Positions 1 to 9,970 of a stretch of DNA of 64,000 nt are shown piece by piece (position 1 is the first letter of the stretch; the number at the start of each line of letters is the position of its first letter). The position numbers and the translations under genes were made by a program. The stretch spans positions 2,830,212 through 2,894,211 of the forward strand of contig NW_017802380.1 of assembly GCF_001625305.1 (NCBI RefSeq). The letters are read 5' to 3'. Under the pieces are notes generated by a model. The model searched no databases, had not been told where the DNA came from, and worked only from the letters and a program-made list of their open reading frames with translations. Origin of the DNA: Branchiostoma belcheri (lineage: Eukaryota > Chordata > Leptocardii > Amphioxiformes > Branchiostomatidae).

Positions 1-699
1 AGTTTGTTCCAGTTCCGACGCTCCGATAACAGACGAGTGAAAAATCTGTGTGAATTCGACGCTTGTTCGGGGGTTGACGAGCGTGTCAAAAAACGCAGCT
101 TTGATTTTGAAACAGCCGCTTTGGAGCCAGTCGCGTAATGGTAAAAAAGAAGACTTGTTTGGGACAGAAAAATAGTTGTAGATTGTTTTAGTCAAAATTT
201 GTGTATTTTAAATACTAAGCCTGCCCCTCAGATTGACCGTTGTTAAATACTAGGTCGGAATTAGGGCACCCCTTTTGCGATAGAACGTTCCACCGGCAGA
301 ATGACGAAAAACCTGCCGTAAGTTTCGCGAACCCTTACGCTTGGGTGCAAGGCGCTGACCTGAAGTAAAATACACAGCTCTTTAGCTTTAAGCGTTGTTA
401 TCTTTATCTGTAAATATCAAAGCTCGTGTTGAGCGAGTTTTTGGTCAGACAAACCATTACCAAAGGCATGTGCGTTTGCATGGAACATAGGTCGGAATTA
501 GGACCCCTCCCGTTAGGTGAAGACTTGGACGACACTAGCTGGCAAAACTGAAACAAAAGGGAATCCCAAAATCTCCGGCAAATTATAGGTCACTAAACAA
601 AGAAAAATGACGCATAAATATTTCCCTGAAAACGATTTCAACCCAGGAGTTTTTCATCACAAGAAATCCATAACTTTGCAGGTTCTATTCAACAGGCCC
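1..699. other. Left-edge intergenic DNA, no gene seen
   Basis: I see no convincing coding sequence. The only structure is a 15-bp direct repeat, TAGGTCGGAATTAGG, at 251-265 and again at 488-502. It is probably dispersed-repeat debris. Confidence 0.5.
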
Positions 700-773
700 G
701 CCAGGTGAGCCTATGACGTCACCCTCGGAGACCGCTCGGCAATGTTCGGTAAAACTCGGAAAAGGAAATCAAG
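700..773 (+). promoter_or_regulatory. BRK1 proximal promoter/5'UTR with a CRE
   Basis: A perfect cAMP-response element TGACGTCA lies at 714-721, about 53 bp before the BRK1 start codon. The start codon itself sits in AAGATGGCTGG, which resembles the YY1-type initiator common in TATA-less housekeeping genes. No TATA box is visible. The transcription start cannot be placed from sequence alone. Confidence 0.4.
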
Positions 774-1616
774 ATGGCTGGCGGAAGAGACACTGGAAGT
801 GCGGTACAGAGACAAATTCAGCAGGACTGGGCCAACAGAGAGTACATAGAAGTCATCACTGCTAGTATAAAGAAGATAACAGACTTCCTGAATGCGTTTG
901 GTGGGTATACTCCGCTGTTCTTTGCGTATTGTGTTCAGGAGAGAGGGTTTTGTTTTGCCACACCTTGCCCCCCTCCCCAAGCTCCTTCTCCGATTTCCGT
1001 GGGTAATTTTTGGTCCAAAAAATGGATTTGTTTGACAGATATAACATACAGGGACTTGTGAAATCGATTCAGATATGTAGGCTTAGACATTTTCGCCATG
1101 AGGGAACGCTACTAGTTCTTAAGGAAGAATCTTGGCAAAAAATAGGCTCACAAATTATCCAGATCTGATAATTATTATCGTGTAATAATCTGTCAGGGAC
1201 TGGTTGTAGTCTTGAGTTTTGTAGTTTTGACCTCTCGTACCTTCCATAATACCCTGCGAAGGGTATCTGTATCTGTAGGGTAGCACCAGTATTCTGTAGA
1301 TGTAGATGTACATAACATGAATGAATTTTGTCCTAATATAATTTACTTGATCCATCCCTCCCCAGACATGTCCTGCCGCTCCAGGCTTGCCATGCTGAAT
1401 GAGAAACTGACATCCTTGGAGAGACGCATCGAGTATATCGAAGCCCGGGTGAGTCTGAGACTCTGACATATGTTTAAGACATTGATTTATAATAAAATTG
1501 GATATGGTTGACTGTAGTCTGTAGTTGGGATTATGCTATTATTGAAGTTTATTCTATAGTACACAATAAAATCTGTGTTTCCTCTCCAGGTCACAAAGGG
1601 CGAGACTCTGACTTAA
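774..1616 (+). CDS. BRK1: BRK1 (BRICK1/HSPC300), WAVE complex subunit
   Basis: BRK1 is the smallest subunit of the SCAR/WAVE regulatory complex, which drives Arp2/3-dependent branched actin assembly downstream of Rac; it forms a trimeric coiled coil with WAVE and ABI. Exons read 774-900, 1366-1448 and 1590-1616, all with GT-AG borders and compatible phases (1, then 0), giving 78 aa against about 75 in human. Visible signatures are [14 protein letters not shown], the helix ending in DFLNAF, then [24 protein letters not shown] and the C-terminal VTKGETLT. The gene starts at MAGGRD, which matches the family start, although the N-terminal tip is three residues longer than human. The codons read past 900 into intron 1 are not part of the protein. 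A FAM204A-like gene follows head-to-tail within 300 bp. Confidence 0.96.
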
Positions 1617-1909
1617 GTATTCTGTGAAGAGAGTGATGCAGGGACAGTGGACGTGATCATCAGGACAAGAAAAGTATAACATAAAAAGGACTGGGACTTC
1701 TTATATTCTAAAAGAAACAGTAAAGGAAAGCGGAGAACTTGTAGATATCTCTCTTGATGAGACAGAAGAATTCAGTGTAAGGTGACTAAGTTCACATGTT
1801 AATTTGAGTGCCACTAAACATCTCTTTGGGTTTGTATATTTGTATATTTCTTATAACAATCAAGTATTGTTTAATTAAGCAATAGTTGTACAAGTGCACA
1901 GGTGTGGGT
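1617..1909 (+). other. Short BRK1-FAM204A spacer (3'UTR/5'UTR)
   Basis: This 293-bp spacer must hold both the BRK1 3'UTR and the FAM204A promoter or 5'UTR. I see no AATAAA or ATTAAA in it; only weak variants such as CATAAA near 1683. A plausible donor (AAG|GTGACT near 1781) and an acceptor (CACAG|GTGTGG near 1900) could define a short 5'UTR intron for the downstream gene. Confidence 0.5.
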
Positions 1910-2548
1910 ATGGAGGGGGTGTTACCAGCAGATCTACTTGCTGTAGCTAGCGACATTTCAAGCGATGAGGTGGAATCAGATGAGAGCAGTGACTCCTCAG
2001 ATGCAGAGAGTCCACAGGACAAACCGACCAACGAGAAAACAGCTGACCAAGTCCGTTCAGAGAGGTGGAAGAAGTTTAGCCAAATAGACAGCGAGAGAGT
2101 GGCTGTTGTGAAGAAAATGAAACGGCGGCGTGGTGGCAGACGTCACCGAAAGCGCCAGAAGACTGCTACACCTCACAGTGATGCACAGTCATATAACAGC
2201 GTACCACCTCCAACCTGCGAACCCAAACCTGACCCACTCCAGCCCCTGAAGCCCTACATGGACCTCCCCAAACCACCGCAAAGCAGCGGGGCGACTCCTG
2301 TGCCCAAGAGCGGCCTGGAAGAAAAGATTGAGCAGGCGATTGCAGATGGGAAGATTGGCGAGGCAGAAGAACTGAATGAGAAGCTTGCGGAACGGGAGAT
2401 GGCAGTACGTATCACCGAGGCGGTACGGGCGCGCGAGTGGAAGGAAGACAAGGACGTGGATGTCAAGAAACGCGGGCACAAAAAGAAGAAGCAGCTGGGT
2501 TGGATGTTTGAAGCCAAACAGAGATGGGAGACCAAGGGCAACATGTAG
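1910..2548 (+). CDS. FAM204A: FAM204A-like protein
   Basis: A 212-aa single-exon reading frame. Its C-terminal half matches the FAM204A (human C10orf84) family: SGLEEKIEQAI, then GEAEELNEKLAEREMAVRI, a basic KKRGHKKKKQLGW stretch, and the near-terminal FEAKQRWETKGNM, where human has FEAKKRWETKSNM. The N-terminus MEGVLPADLL followed by an acidic serine-rich tract also fits the family. A basic KKMKRRRGGRRHRKRQK block near the middle is a likely nuclear localisation signal. The family has no established biochemical function that I can state. I chose the ATG at 1910; the reading frame stays open eight codons further to 1886, but an acceptor-like CACAG lies in between. Human FAM204A is multi-exon and 233 aa, so the intronless state here is notable. 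Confidence 0.88.
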   Translation: MEGVLPADLLAVASDISSDEVESDESSDSSDAESPQDKPTNEKTADQVRSERWKKFSQIDSERVAVVKKMKRRRGGRRHRKRQKTATPHSDAQSYNSVPPPTCEPKPDPLQPLKPYMDLPKPPQSSGATPVPKSGLEEKIEQAIADGKIGEAEELNEKLAEREMAVRITEAVRAREWKEDKDVDVKKRGHKKKKQLGWMFEAKQRWETKGNM

Positions 2549-2647
2549 TCTTGTTTATACAGCTTGGTTATATGATGTTAACATCATGAAGTGATCATGT
2601 AGTGGTGAAGTATGTATTTGAATATGATTAATTTTGTGTGTTTAGTA

Positions 2648-2653
2648 AATAAA
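2648..2653 (+). terminator. FAM204A polyadenylation signal
   Basis: Canonical AATAAA about 100 bp after the FAM204A stop. It is the first canonical signal after BRK1, so it could serve both genes if they share a transcript. Confidence 0.6.
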
Positions 2654-3105
2654 CTTATCACAAACTATAAATTACAAAGTGCTCTATGTGGAACTTACTG
2701 TATTTTTTTACTACATCATATGCATAGCGTAAACGGTTTACAAATAACTACATCCCCTCCCCTCCCCTCCCCCAGTCACTGAGTAGGTACCCTCTCACAC
2801 CAGCACCAGACAGACAGTACTCAGTGCTCCATTGTATTAACCAGTGTACTGAATTGGTTGTGCATGTTTTAGAGAGAGAGAAAGGTTCGCCTTACGGAAC
2901 AAAATACATACACATCTAGATGATGTCTGTGTGATTATGATTTCAGTTGACATTTGCAAAACATTCCATGTGTTCGTAGTAAGCTGTCAAGGCCCTTCAG
3001 TATTGTCCAGAGCCATTTTAAGCCACACCATAAATAAGTCCCCGGCCTGACACCGTTTACGCTAAGTGCCAAGCAATGCTGACGGAAACTGCCATCCTGC
3101 TATAG

Positions 3106-3223
3106 GCAGGCCGGATTTAAACCACAAGACGAAACCCAGCCGTCAGTACAAGACGCATATACAGTCACCTTTCCGGCATTTCAAGAATGGACGTCTTTAA
3201 TTTTCGATGATCCCGAAGATGAG
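3106..3223 (+). CDS. Possible upstream exon of the tail-anchored coiled-coil gene
   Basis: An open stretch without an ATG ends in EWTSLIFDDPEDE immediately before a good donor GAG|GTATGT at 3224. Its phase (0) matches the acceptor of the exon starting at 3992. A possible acceptor CTATAG precedes 3106. The case rests on phase and open frame only; I recognise no homologue and cannot locate the start codon. Confidence 0.25.
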
Positions 3224-3836
3224 GTATGTCACGAATAAAGTATTTCTCGAGATCTGTTGAGGTGAAAAGGATTTCTGTAGGCCTGCATGTTTTGTGCTTG
3301 TGATAACTAGGTTGCGCAGACATTTATGTATTGCCTAAGCTCAGTGACGCAGAGTAAAAAGGAGCAATTTGCTTCAAATGTTGCAGCTGTGGCCAAGAGA
3401 GACTGATAAAGTCAGGATACGGACGTTCATTTTCAGTGCAGATTGTCTCAGGGCCCGGCCTTGTCACATTCATCCTACACGATGGTTGTACGATCGCAAA
3501 CTGAGGGCATTCTTGGGATAGTCGTGGATGTGTCGTACCAATTTCGGCAGTCTTGCTGCCGAAAAGACTCTAAGATCCATGTTGGTGGTTGGTACTGTCA
3601 CAGCCTAGCTGTTTGAAAAACCCTCCAACATGTACATCAACATTCCAGGACGACCTAGATGAATGAGGCCGCACCGTAACTCATTATAGTGATATAGTCG
3701 TGGTGATATGGACCTTCATGTCCCATACGTTGTTTGGGGCCATCAGGTGCACCTTACACTACCGCAGAAGTTGTACAATGTACATTTTGCCAAGGAGGTT
3801 TAAATGCTTGATTGTGCGTGTATTTATTTACAAGTG

Positions 3837-3970
3837 TAGCCTGGATACCAGACTGTTGTCAGGGCTAGTACATAGGGATGTTTGTGGTGGCCTTTGGGAC
3901 GTGTTAGCCCTGGAGCCGCTGAGTAGGTAGCCTGTATACTAGCCCTGGCAACAGTCTGGAACCCAGGCTA
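3837..3970. mobile_element. Foldback MITE with TAGCCTGG-type termini
   Basis: Terminal inverted repeats of about 34 bp: the left begins TAGCCTGGATACCAGACTG, and the right, read in reverse, begins TAGCCTGGGTTCCAGACTG. About 30 of 34 positions agree. The element ends 21 bp before the acceptor of the exon at 3992, so it lies deep in the 3' end of that intron, between branch-point territory and the splice site. Confidence 0.75.
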
Positions 3971-3991
3971 TTCCGCTGTGACCATTCACAG

Positions 3992-4638
3992 GAGAAGGTC
4001 CGCCAGCGCGCCCTGGCCCGAGGGGCGGCGGTGCAGAAGGTCGCGGCAGAAATCGAAGGGGAGTGCGAGGAACTTCGCAGGTCACTGGTCAAGATAGAAC
4101 GCCGGTAAGAAACACAACAACATTATATCCAACGGATGATTCGTCATGCTATTTCGTGTTATTGCATTAAAGAGCTTTGAGTGACGCTTAGTATTGTGCA
4201 TTAAACGGGAAGGCAGAGCGTGAGAGATTTTTGATAAGGGATGATTGTCTTGCGATACTAGTCCAGCACCGTTTAGTCTATTGCCATTTGGGTGTGATTT
4301 TCTTATTGAATGATGCTTTGGATTCAGTTAAGAGGTTATACAGGTATGGATGAGAACTTTCTTGGATTCTCGCGCAGACCTTCCCTTTTCTCATCAGTGG
4401 TCAATTTTCATAAATCTGTGACTCTAACACCGACCACAGGTACGCCCTGCTGTGTGAGCGGAGGCACGAGAAGGTCCGGCGGGAGTTCGAGAGGCGCCGC
4501 CGCCGCCGACAGTCCATCCTGTGGCCCGGGTCGGACTCCAGGGAGTGGCATCGACTCATGTGGACCATCACCGCGCTGTGTGTGGGGTTCCACCTAGCGA
4601 CAGCCACAGTGCATGCAGCGTCTCTCTGGATGCTGTGA
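3992..4638 (+). CDS. C-terminal exons of an unknown coiled-coil, tail-anchored protein
   Basis: Two exons, 3992-4104 and 4440-4638, joined in phase 2 by clean GTAAGA and CACAG borders, encode the last 103 residues. The first exon is strongly helical and charged (EKVRQRALARG, EIEGECEELRRSL). The second continues with ERRHEKVRREFERRRRRRQ, then EWHRLMW and a hydrophobic run TITALCVGFHLATATVHAASL before LWML and stop. This looks like a coiled coil followed by a basic flank and one C-terminal membrane helix, the layout of a tail-anchored protein. I do not recognise the family. The N-terminus is unresolved; a possible preceding exon ends at 3223. GC-rich codon use contrasts with the AT-rich flanks, which supports real coding. 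No canonical poly(A) signal lies close by (the nearest I see is near 5467). Confidence 0.6.
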
Positions 4639-4693
4639 TACGGAGAGTACATTTTTGCACCAAAAATTGAAATACTATTTGAAACTAGAAGTT

Positions 4694-4728
4694 TCAAACA
4701 TACAAGGCGGCCAGCCTTGTATGTTTGA
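4694..4728. repeat. Perfect 15-bp-stem palindrome
   Basis: Arms 4694-4708 and 4714-4728 are perfect reverse complements (TCAAACATACAAGGC), with a 5-nt loop GGCCA. It immediately precedes a dispersed repeat and probably is the foldback end of a small element. Confidence 0.7.
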
Positions 4729-4850
4729 TTGGCCGTGGAAGAAAAGAAACTACCTCCCCGCGACCGGACTCCCTTGGCCAATTTTACTCTCTTTTTTGCC
4801 GAATTCTACGATCCGTATTCCCGTAGAAAGGCCTCGTGGAGGCTACATCA
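4729..4850. repeat. Dispersed repeat with CCGAATTCTACG core
   Basis: Carries TTTTGCCGAATTCTACG followed by AGAAAGGCCTCGTGGAGGCTAC. Diverged relatives occur near 37430-37500 and 51130-51210 in the same orientation, so this is a family of non-autonomous elements rather than a gene. Confidence 0.6.
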
Positions 4851-5771
4851 AAATGAGCAGAGCAAATTGCAGTTCTGGAGGAGGACTACAGAGGTCGCTC
4901 GCGAAACGTTTGACTTTTTTCCATAACCATCTCTCGTACTCTGCTGTACTGTTGTACGTGTGATCTTACAAGCATTAACGGTTTGGTGTAACGCTTGCTT
5001 CAATCCAACACATACAAACAGGCAACATGGGTTTCCTGTGATAGGAGTACAGAAGCAATAGTTATTATATTACAGTAAATGCGGTCGGATCAGGAATCGG
5101 TTTAGATTCTGAGGGGCAAGCGATTTGAAGCAGTAACCCTTGGTTCCGTCTATCAATTTCTCCGTATCTTCTAATCCTATACATATTTATGACATTAAAA
5201 GCTTATTGATATATGGATACAATCTTTTCTATATATGTACATATACATGTACAATATGGTTTTAAAGATATACGTTAGTTTGACGTATGTTCTGAAAACA
5301 CGTTGCTTCCTCGTGAGTGGGACGCACATGGAAGTTCACGTAGTCCCAAATGTGCGTCAAGGCATAGAATCATCGCCAAGACTTGAAGTCACGTTGATGA
5401 CAAGGTGAACATTATAACCGATCATTCTGCCTAAGTGTATCATAAATATGAATTAGGGCCGGCGAAAATAAAGCCGACAACATCAAATGACAAAATAGCG
5501 CGGAGACGCCAATTCAATCAGCTGCTTTTTGAACTAGTTTTCCCCCGGGTACGGATGTAGCGGTGCGTGCGTGTGTGCTATTAATGGCCACAGGGATCAA
5601 AGCTGAGACATGGTTGTGACGTGTTCACGCCGGGTTTAGTTAGTTTTGCAGGTATAATTGGCCATCTTGTTTCCCATGGAGACCGGAACAGCGAGGCCGC
5701 AAGAAATGCTATGTTATGAAAGACACCCACACACAGAATCTGGGTCTCTCTCCTGAAAGGCACAAAACGGG

Positions 5772-5898
5772 TAGCCTCTACAAAGCTCCGGGAAGTGGCT
5801 GGAAAGAGTAGAAATTGGCCAGAAAGACAGATAACATACCAGGGGAGTTGATCCGCTGGAGAGTAAATTTTGACGCTCCCGGAGCCTGGTAGGGGCTA
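5772..5898. mobile_element. MITE, TAGCCTCTAC family, copy 1
   Basis: Starts TAGCCTCTACAAAGCTCCGG and ends CCGGAGCCTGGTAGGGGCTA, so the ends are inverted repeats. The interior carries GGAAAGAGTAGAAATTGGCC and GGGGAGTTG. The same ends and interior recur at 58434-58555, which confirms a mobile family. Confidence 0.8.
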
Positions 5899-8679
5899 AA
5901 AAACGCCACCCCTATAGAACGATGTGCAAAATGTCTGCATGTACCACGACAACAAATTGGGGGTAACAGGGAATCCACGCAAATCAGAAAAGACCGACCC
6001 CAAATGATGTCGGGTAGGTTTTTGTAGCCACCGCATGACCTTATAGATACTGTTTACTAGTATATAAACACTCCTGCATAGAGCAGTCGATACATATTTC
6101 ATTGTACCGAAGATGTGTACAACAAGTCGGGCTTTACGAATGCATTCCCCTGTTCTTGGTACAGTTAACACTCGCTTTATAAACCCTTGACCCCTGATTT
6201 CAAGACAATATTTGTACTATTTTATCCAAAATGTTGATCCAGCCTTCATCTGAGCATGGAACGTGTCCCCAGGCCCCGCTAAAGTAGTCTGGTTTGTCTC
6301 TTATCGACGCTTCCTCGTGTTCTGAAAAATAGAGGACCCTGAAAAAGACGCCCCATGGGGATCTGACGTCCTCAATGAATATCCCAGTTGGTGGCCTGTT
6401 CTTATTCTGGTAAGTAAATGCACTTTTTTCCGCGGTTAGTTAATATAAGGTCATGTGTGTAACGCCGCCCCAGGTCCAACGGAAAGTCTTTCAGCACCAA
6501 GGAAGGGATAGTTTTGGGCCGTCCACTTGTTATCGGGTCTTCGCTCTGGACTCTTGGAGCATATGCAGGTGTTTCGTATGACTTTAACTTGTGCCATGTT
6601 GTGGTATAGTATAGGCCTATCAAGTATCATCAACGTTTTGATGCTGTAAATCCTCTTAATCACCAACATGGCTTCTGGGTGTTCAAATTATAATTATTAT
6701 GACGTCAATAAAAACCTCTATAGGGTGATTTTCTTTAAACTAGTTTAGTCTACGGATGAACATTTAGTCTAAGGTATGAACATTCAATGAGCATACAAAA
6801 TGAATATGTACATCGAGTGGAAAAAATTCAAGCCGTATAAGGCAGATTCAGCCACAATTGACATCGCATTCAAGCATACATACATATAACAACACATATA
6901 GCCAGATATTCCTAGTTACAAAATATCGCGAGTACGTCTGTAACCTTTCACTTTGACGTCTTAATTAATCAACAAAAGTGCAGCCCATCCACGTGGCTTC
7001 ACAAACCACAGTCGCGGAAGAGCCCTCTTTTGAAAAACCGTGCAGTCAATCCGCGTGACTTCACACACTCGGAAGAGGAAGAGCCCTCTATTGAAGGAAA
7101 AAAAAGCTGGTTTTGTCACCAGCCTGTTGCCACGTGCCGGCGTGCGTCATTACCTGTTCAGAGCGGCACGAGAGTGCACGTCGGGACGTCATCGCGCCGC
7201 TATCCCGTCCAAACAAGTGCGGATCCCGCCACACGTTGCCAGCGGACACGTGACGCCGTGACGTTAACAGGCCTTTCAACCGGGGGAGAAAACACCCGGT
7301 AACGACGTACTTCTCCTGAACTCAAGAGGCTGGATTCGTAACCTCGGCAAAGGGCTGTCTAATTATCATTCTTTGTGAGAAAGAAGTACAGTAGTAGTGG
7401 TGATAGAATAACAGTGAATGGTCAACAAAAGTAACAACGAAAATCCAAATGTCGACAGCGAACAAACCGGCATGTTTGACAACTCAGAATCAGATTTACG
7501 AAGAGCGAATTTTCAGCAGATGTTTGGACAGTAAATATTGCAACGGTTTCAGACTGGGCCGTTTATCTGACACTCAATCATATTCTGAGAAAAACAGGAA
7601 AACATTAAGACGTTGTGAAAATGTTTCATCCAAACATCTGCTTGGAGATTGGATATACTGTAAATTCATTTATTTTCGGGGACTTAATTTAAGGACGGAA
7701 GAGTTTGCAGTGTTTTAAATACGCTGTTGAACCAATTGTCTAGTACAGTAGCAATTGGAAACGCGTCATGAAGAGGTCACTAGCCACGAAAATCGCGAAA
7801 ATAAAACTACAACGACCTTTTGAATCACAGCACTGAGGAGACAGTAGCCTGCGGAGATACTGTAATTCACTTTATGTTCACAGTAGCAAAAGTTCACAGT
7901 TGCGGCAGGTGCAGAACAAGAAAGTCGGCGAATTATTTGTTAAGGCTAGGGTAAAGATAAGTTCTCGGTACAGAATTGACCACGAAAACCGCCAACGTGC
8001 AACATAAACGTACCTGACATCACCTCAATTATCCCTTGACCTCGTAAAAAAGTAAAAGTACATGGAATAGGAAATGGTTAGGGTTTATGCCAATAGATGC
8101 AATGTAAGTATTTGATGTCTATTGTACAGTGAAAAAATCAGTAACGTTAGTTCCTTTTCTGTTGGGAGGATATATAACGTTATCATAAACACATCCCCAC
8201 GTCATCGCCGCCGTCCGACACGTCCCTGTGTTTCACCAGGGAGCCCCTGTCAGATGGTAATCTGTTCCCAACAGTAGCGGAGTGTCCGCTGACGTAGATC
8301 GGCTTTGTTCCCTGACGTACACCGCACTAATCGCGCGGCCGATCTGCCCATTCCCGTGTCTCAGGCCAATCATCGAACGTCGCTACGTTCTCTTCCTCCG
8401 CTCCAGGACGTAAACATGTTCCAACTTAAGGGGATCGTCCGGCAAAGGTCTACGTTGTTGCCAAAACGAAGTTGTGTCGTTAGGACAGCTGAGGGGTGGA
8501 GTTGAAGGCTCGCATTTTCGGTCAAGGACGCCGTTGTCAAGCCAAATAAATGATCCTGCCAAATATATTACTCCGACTCTACTTATGGGTTTCCAATACA
8601 CCTGAGACAAGGGGTGTGAGGGGGTTAATCATGATGTGGGAGACTAAATCATAACTCTAAACACTAGCCCTGAACAATG

Positions 8680-8712
8680 ATCCCAACCCCAACCCTAACC
8701 CTAGCCCTAAAC
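8680..8712. repeat. Interstitial telomere-like repeat
   Basis: Consecutive degenerate CCCTAA units (AACCCTAACCCTAGCCCTAAAC) preceded by CCAACCCC. This is the C-rich strand of the TTAGGG telomere repeat used by chordates. Only about three near-perfect units exist, so it may be a chance or ancient insertion at a repaired break. Confidence 0.45.
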
Positions 8713-9739
8713 ACCAGACCTCTCACGTATGTGGCAGCTCAAGGATATGGCTCTACACCGGATCACCTCTTACCGATAAGTGTGTTGGGTTCGTTTACAA
8801 CCAAAGCTCCCGCATTCGAGGGATCGCCGGTTTTACGGCCTCATCCGAAAGGACGAATGCAACCCCATAATCCTGCCTAGGGGTGGATTAATGAGGTCGG
8901 CTTCATCCGCAAAACGACCTTTGCACACAATCACAGTAAAACAGTTTCAAGGTTGAAATATCATTGCGAATTTTTAACGTTTTAGACAAAATCCAAACCG
9001 AAGTAACCCCCTGCTATATCAGAATCGTGACCAAAGCAATAAAACAAAACAACAGGCGGTCCGCGTTATTTTCGCGTCTTCTGAATAATCATATTGGCTC
9101 TGACGCAAACGGACGTTGTGGCCAGGTCGGCCATATTTGGATATCCCTTTGCGTTGCCATGACGACCGGTGTTTCGCGTGCGTCACTTTCTCGTGTTTCT
9201 AATTACTCCCGTTCGAGACGAGTTGTTTTGATATCATCCGCAGCTCGAGGTTTGGCAGACAGAACTGTCGTACCCTCAGGGTTTTGGCTTTCATTTCTGG
9301 TGAAATAATTTCCTGTGAGGAAATCAAAGATGAGCGACGGAGAGGAAAAAAATAACTGATGGATAAGGATGTAGTGAGATTGAAGAAAGTGTTGACGTGT
9401 TTATGCGTAATGTATACGTGGGGAGCAAAGTACAATCAAGAATTATAGATGCAGTCATCTTTTTTTTTCATTAAAATGAAAGAAATTAATGCAAATGGCA
9501 CGAAGACTAAAAAACAAACGTTCATCGCCACCTATACCTCCAGTGGTATTTTTGACCCTGCACAGAGCGCACTTGTTATTTAAAACATTCATGATGTGGA
9601 CACTGAGAGCGCTAAAAAATATGCTTCAGACTGTCACCTCCTGAAACTTTGCACAACAGTAGTCTCTATCACACTCCAGAGGTTGGAAGAATTGTGCCAA
9701 ATTTGCAAAACTGACTGGATTATAGTATGTCACAGGTAA

Positions 9740-9970
9740 CAGTCGGCCGGTAGGGTACAATTGTAAAGTTTTAAGCTTGTATATATGCACACCTTTGGCT
9801 GGCTAACTCCTCTGATCCTTTTTTGCCAAATTTCTATCATTTTTCTATATTTCTATTTCAGTCGGCCAGTAGGGTACAATTTTCAAGCTTTAAGCTTGTA
9901 CACCCTTGGTTGGCTAACTCCTCTGGTCTTTTTTCTTTGCTCAATTTCTACTACATGTACTAGTATTTCC
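9740..9970. repeat. Tandem duplication, about 120-bp unit
   Basis: Two head-to-tail copies beginning CAGTCGGCC(G/A)GTAGGGTACA at 9740 and 9859. Each continues through TTTAAGCTTGTA, GGCTAACTCCTCTG and TCAATTTCTA-like sequence. Short reading frames across it repeat the same peptide (GWLTPL) and are by-products of the duplication. Confidence 0.75.

Larger units (their letters stand above)
4851..9739. other. Gene-free repeat-bearing stretch
   Basis: Apart from the elements listed separately (5772-5898 and 8680-8712), I find only short unrelated reading frames with no recognisable family, no consistent splice structure and no codon signal. CpG-richer patches near 7060-7270 and 8190-8420 could be regulatory, but nothing specific can be assigned. 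Confidence 0.4.

Noticed and set aside
774..1061. BRK1 as a 95-codon single-exon protein
   Set aside because: The frame after 900 runs into intron 1; the true exons 2 and 3 match the family.
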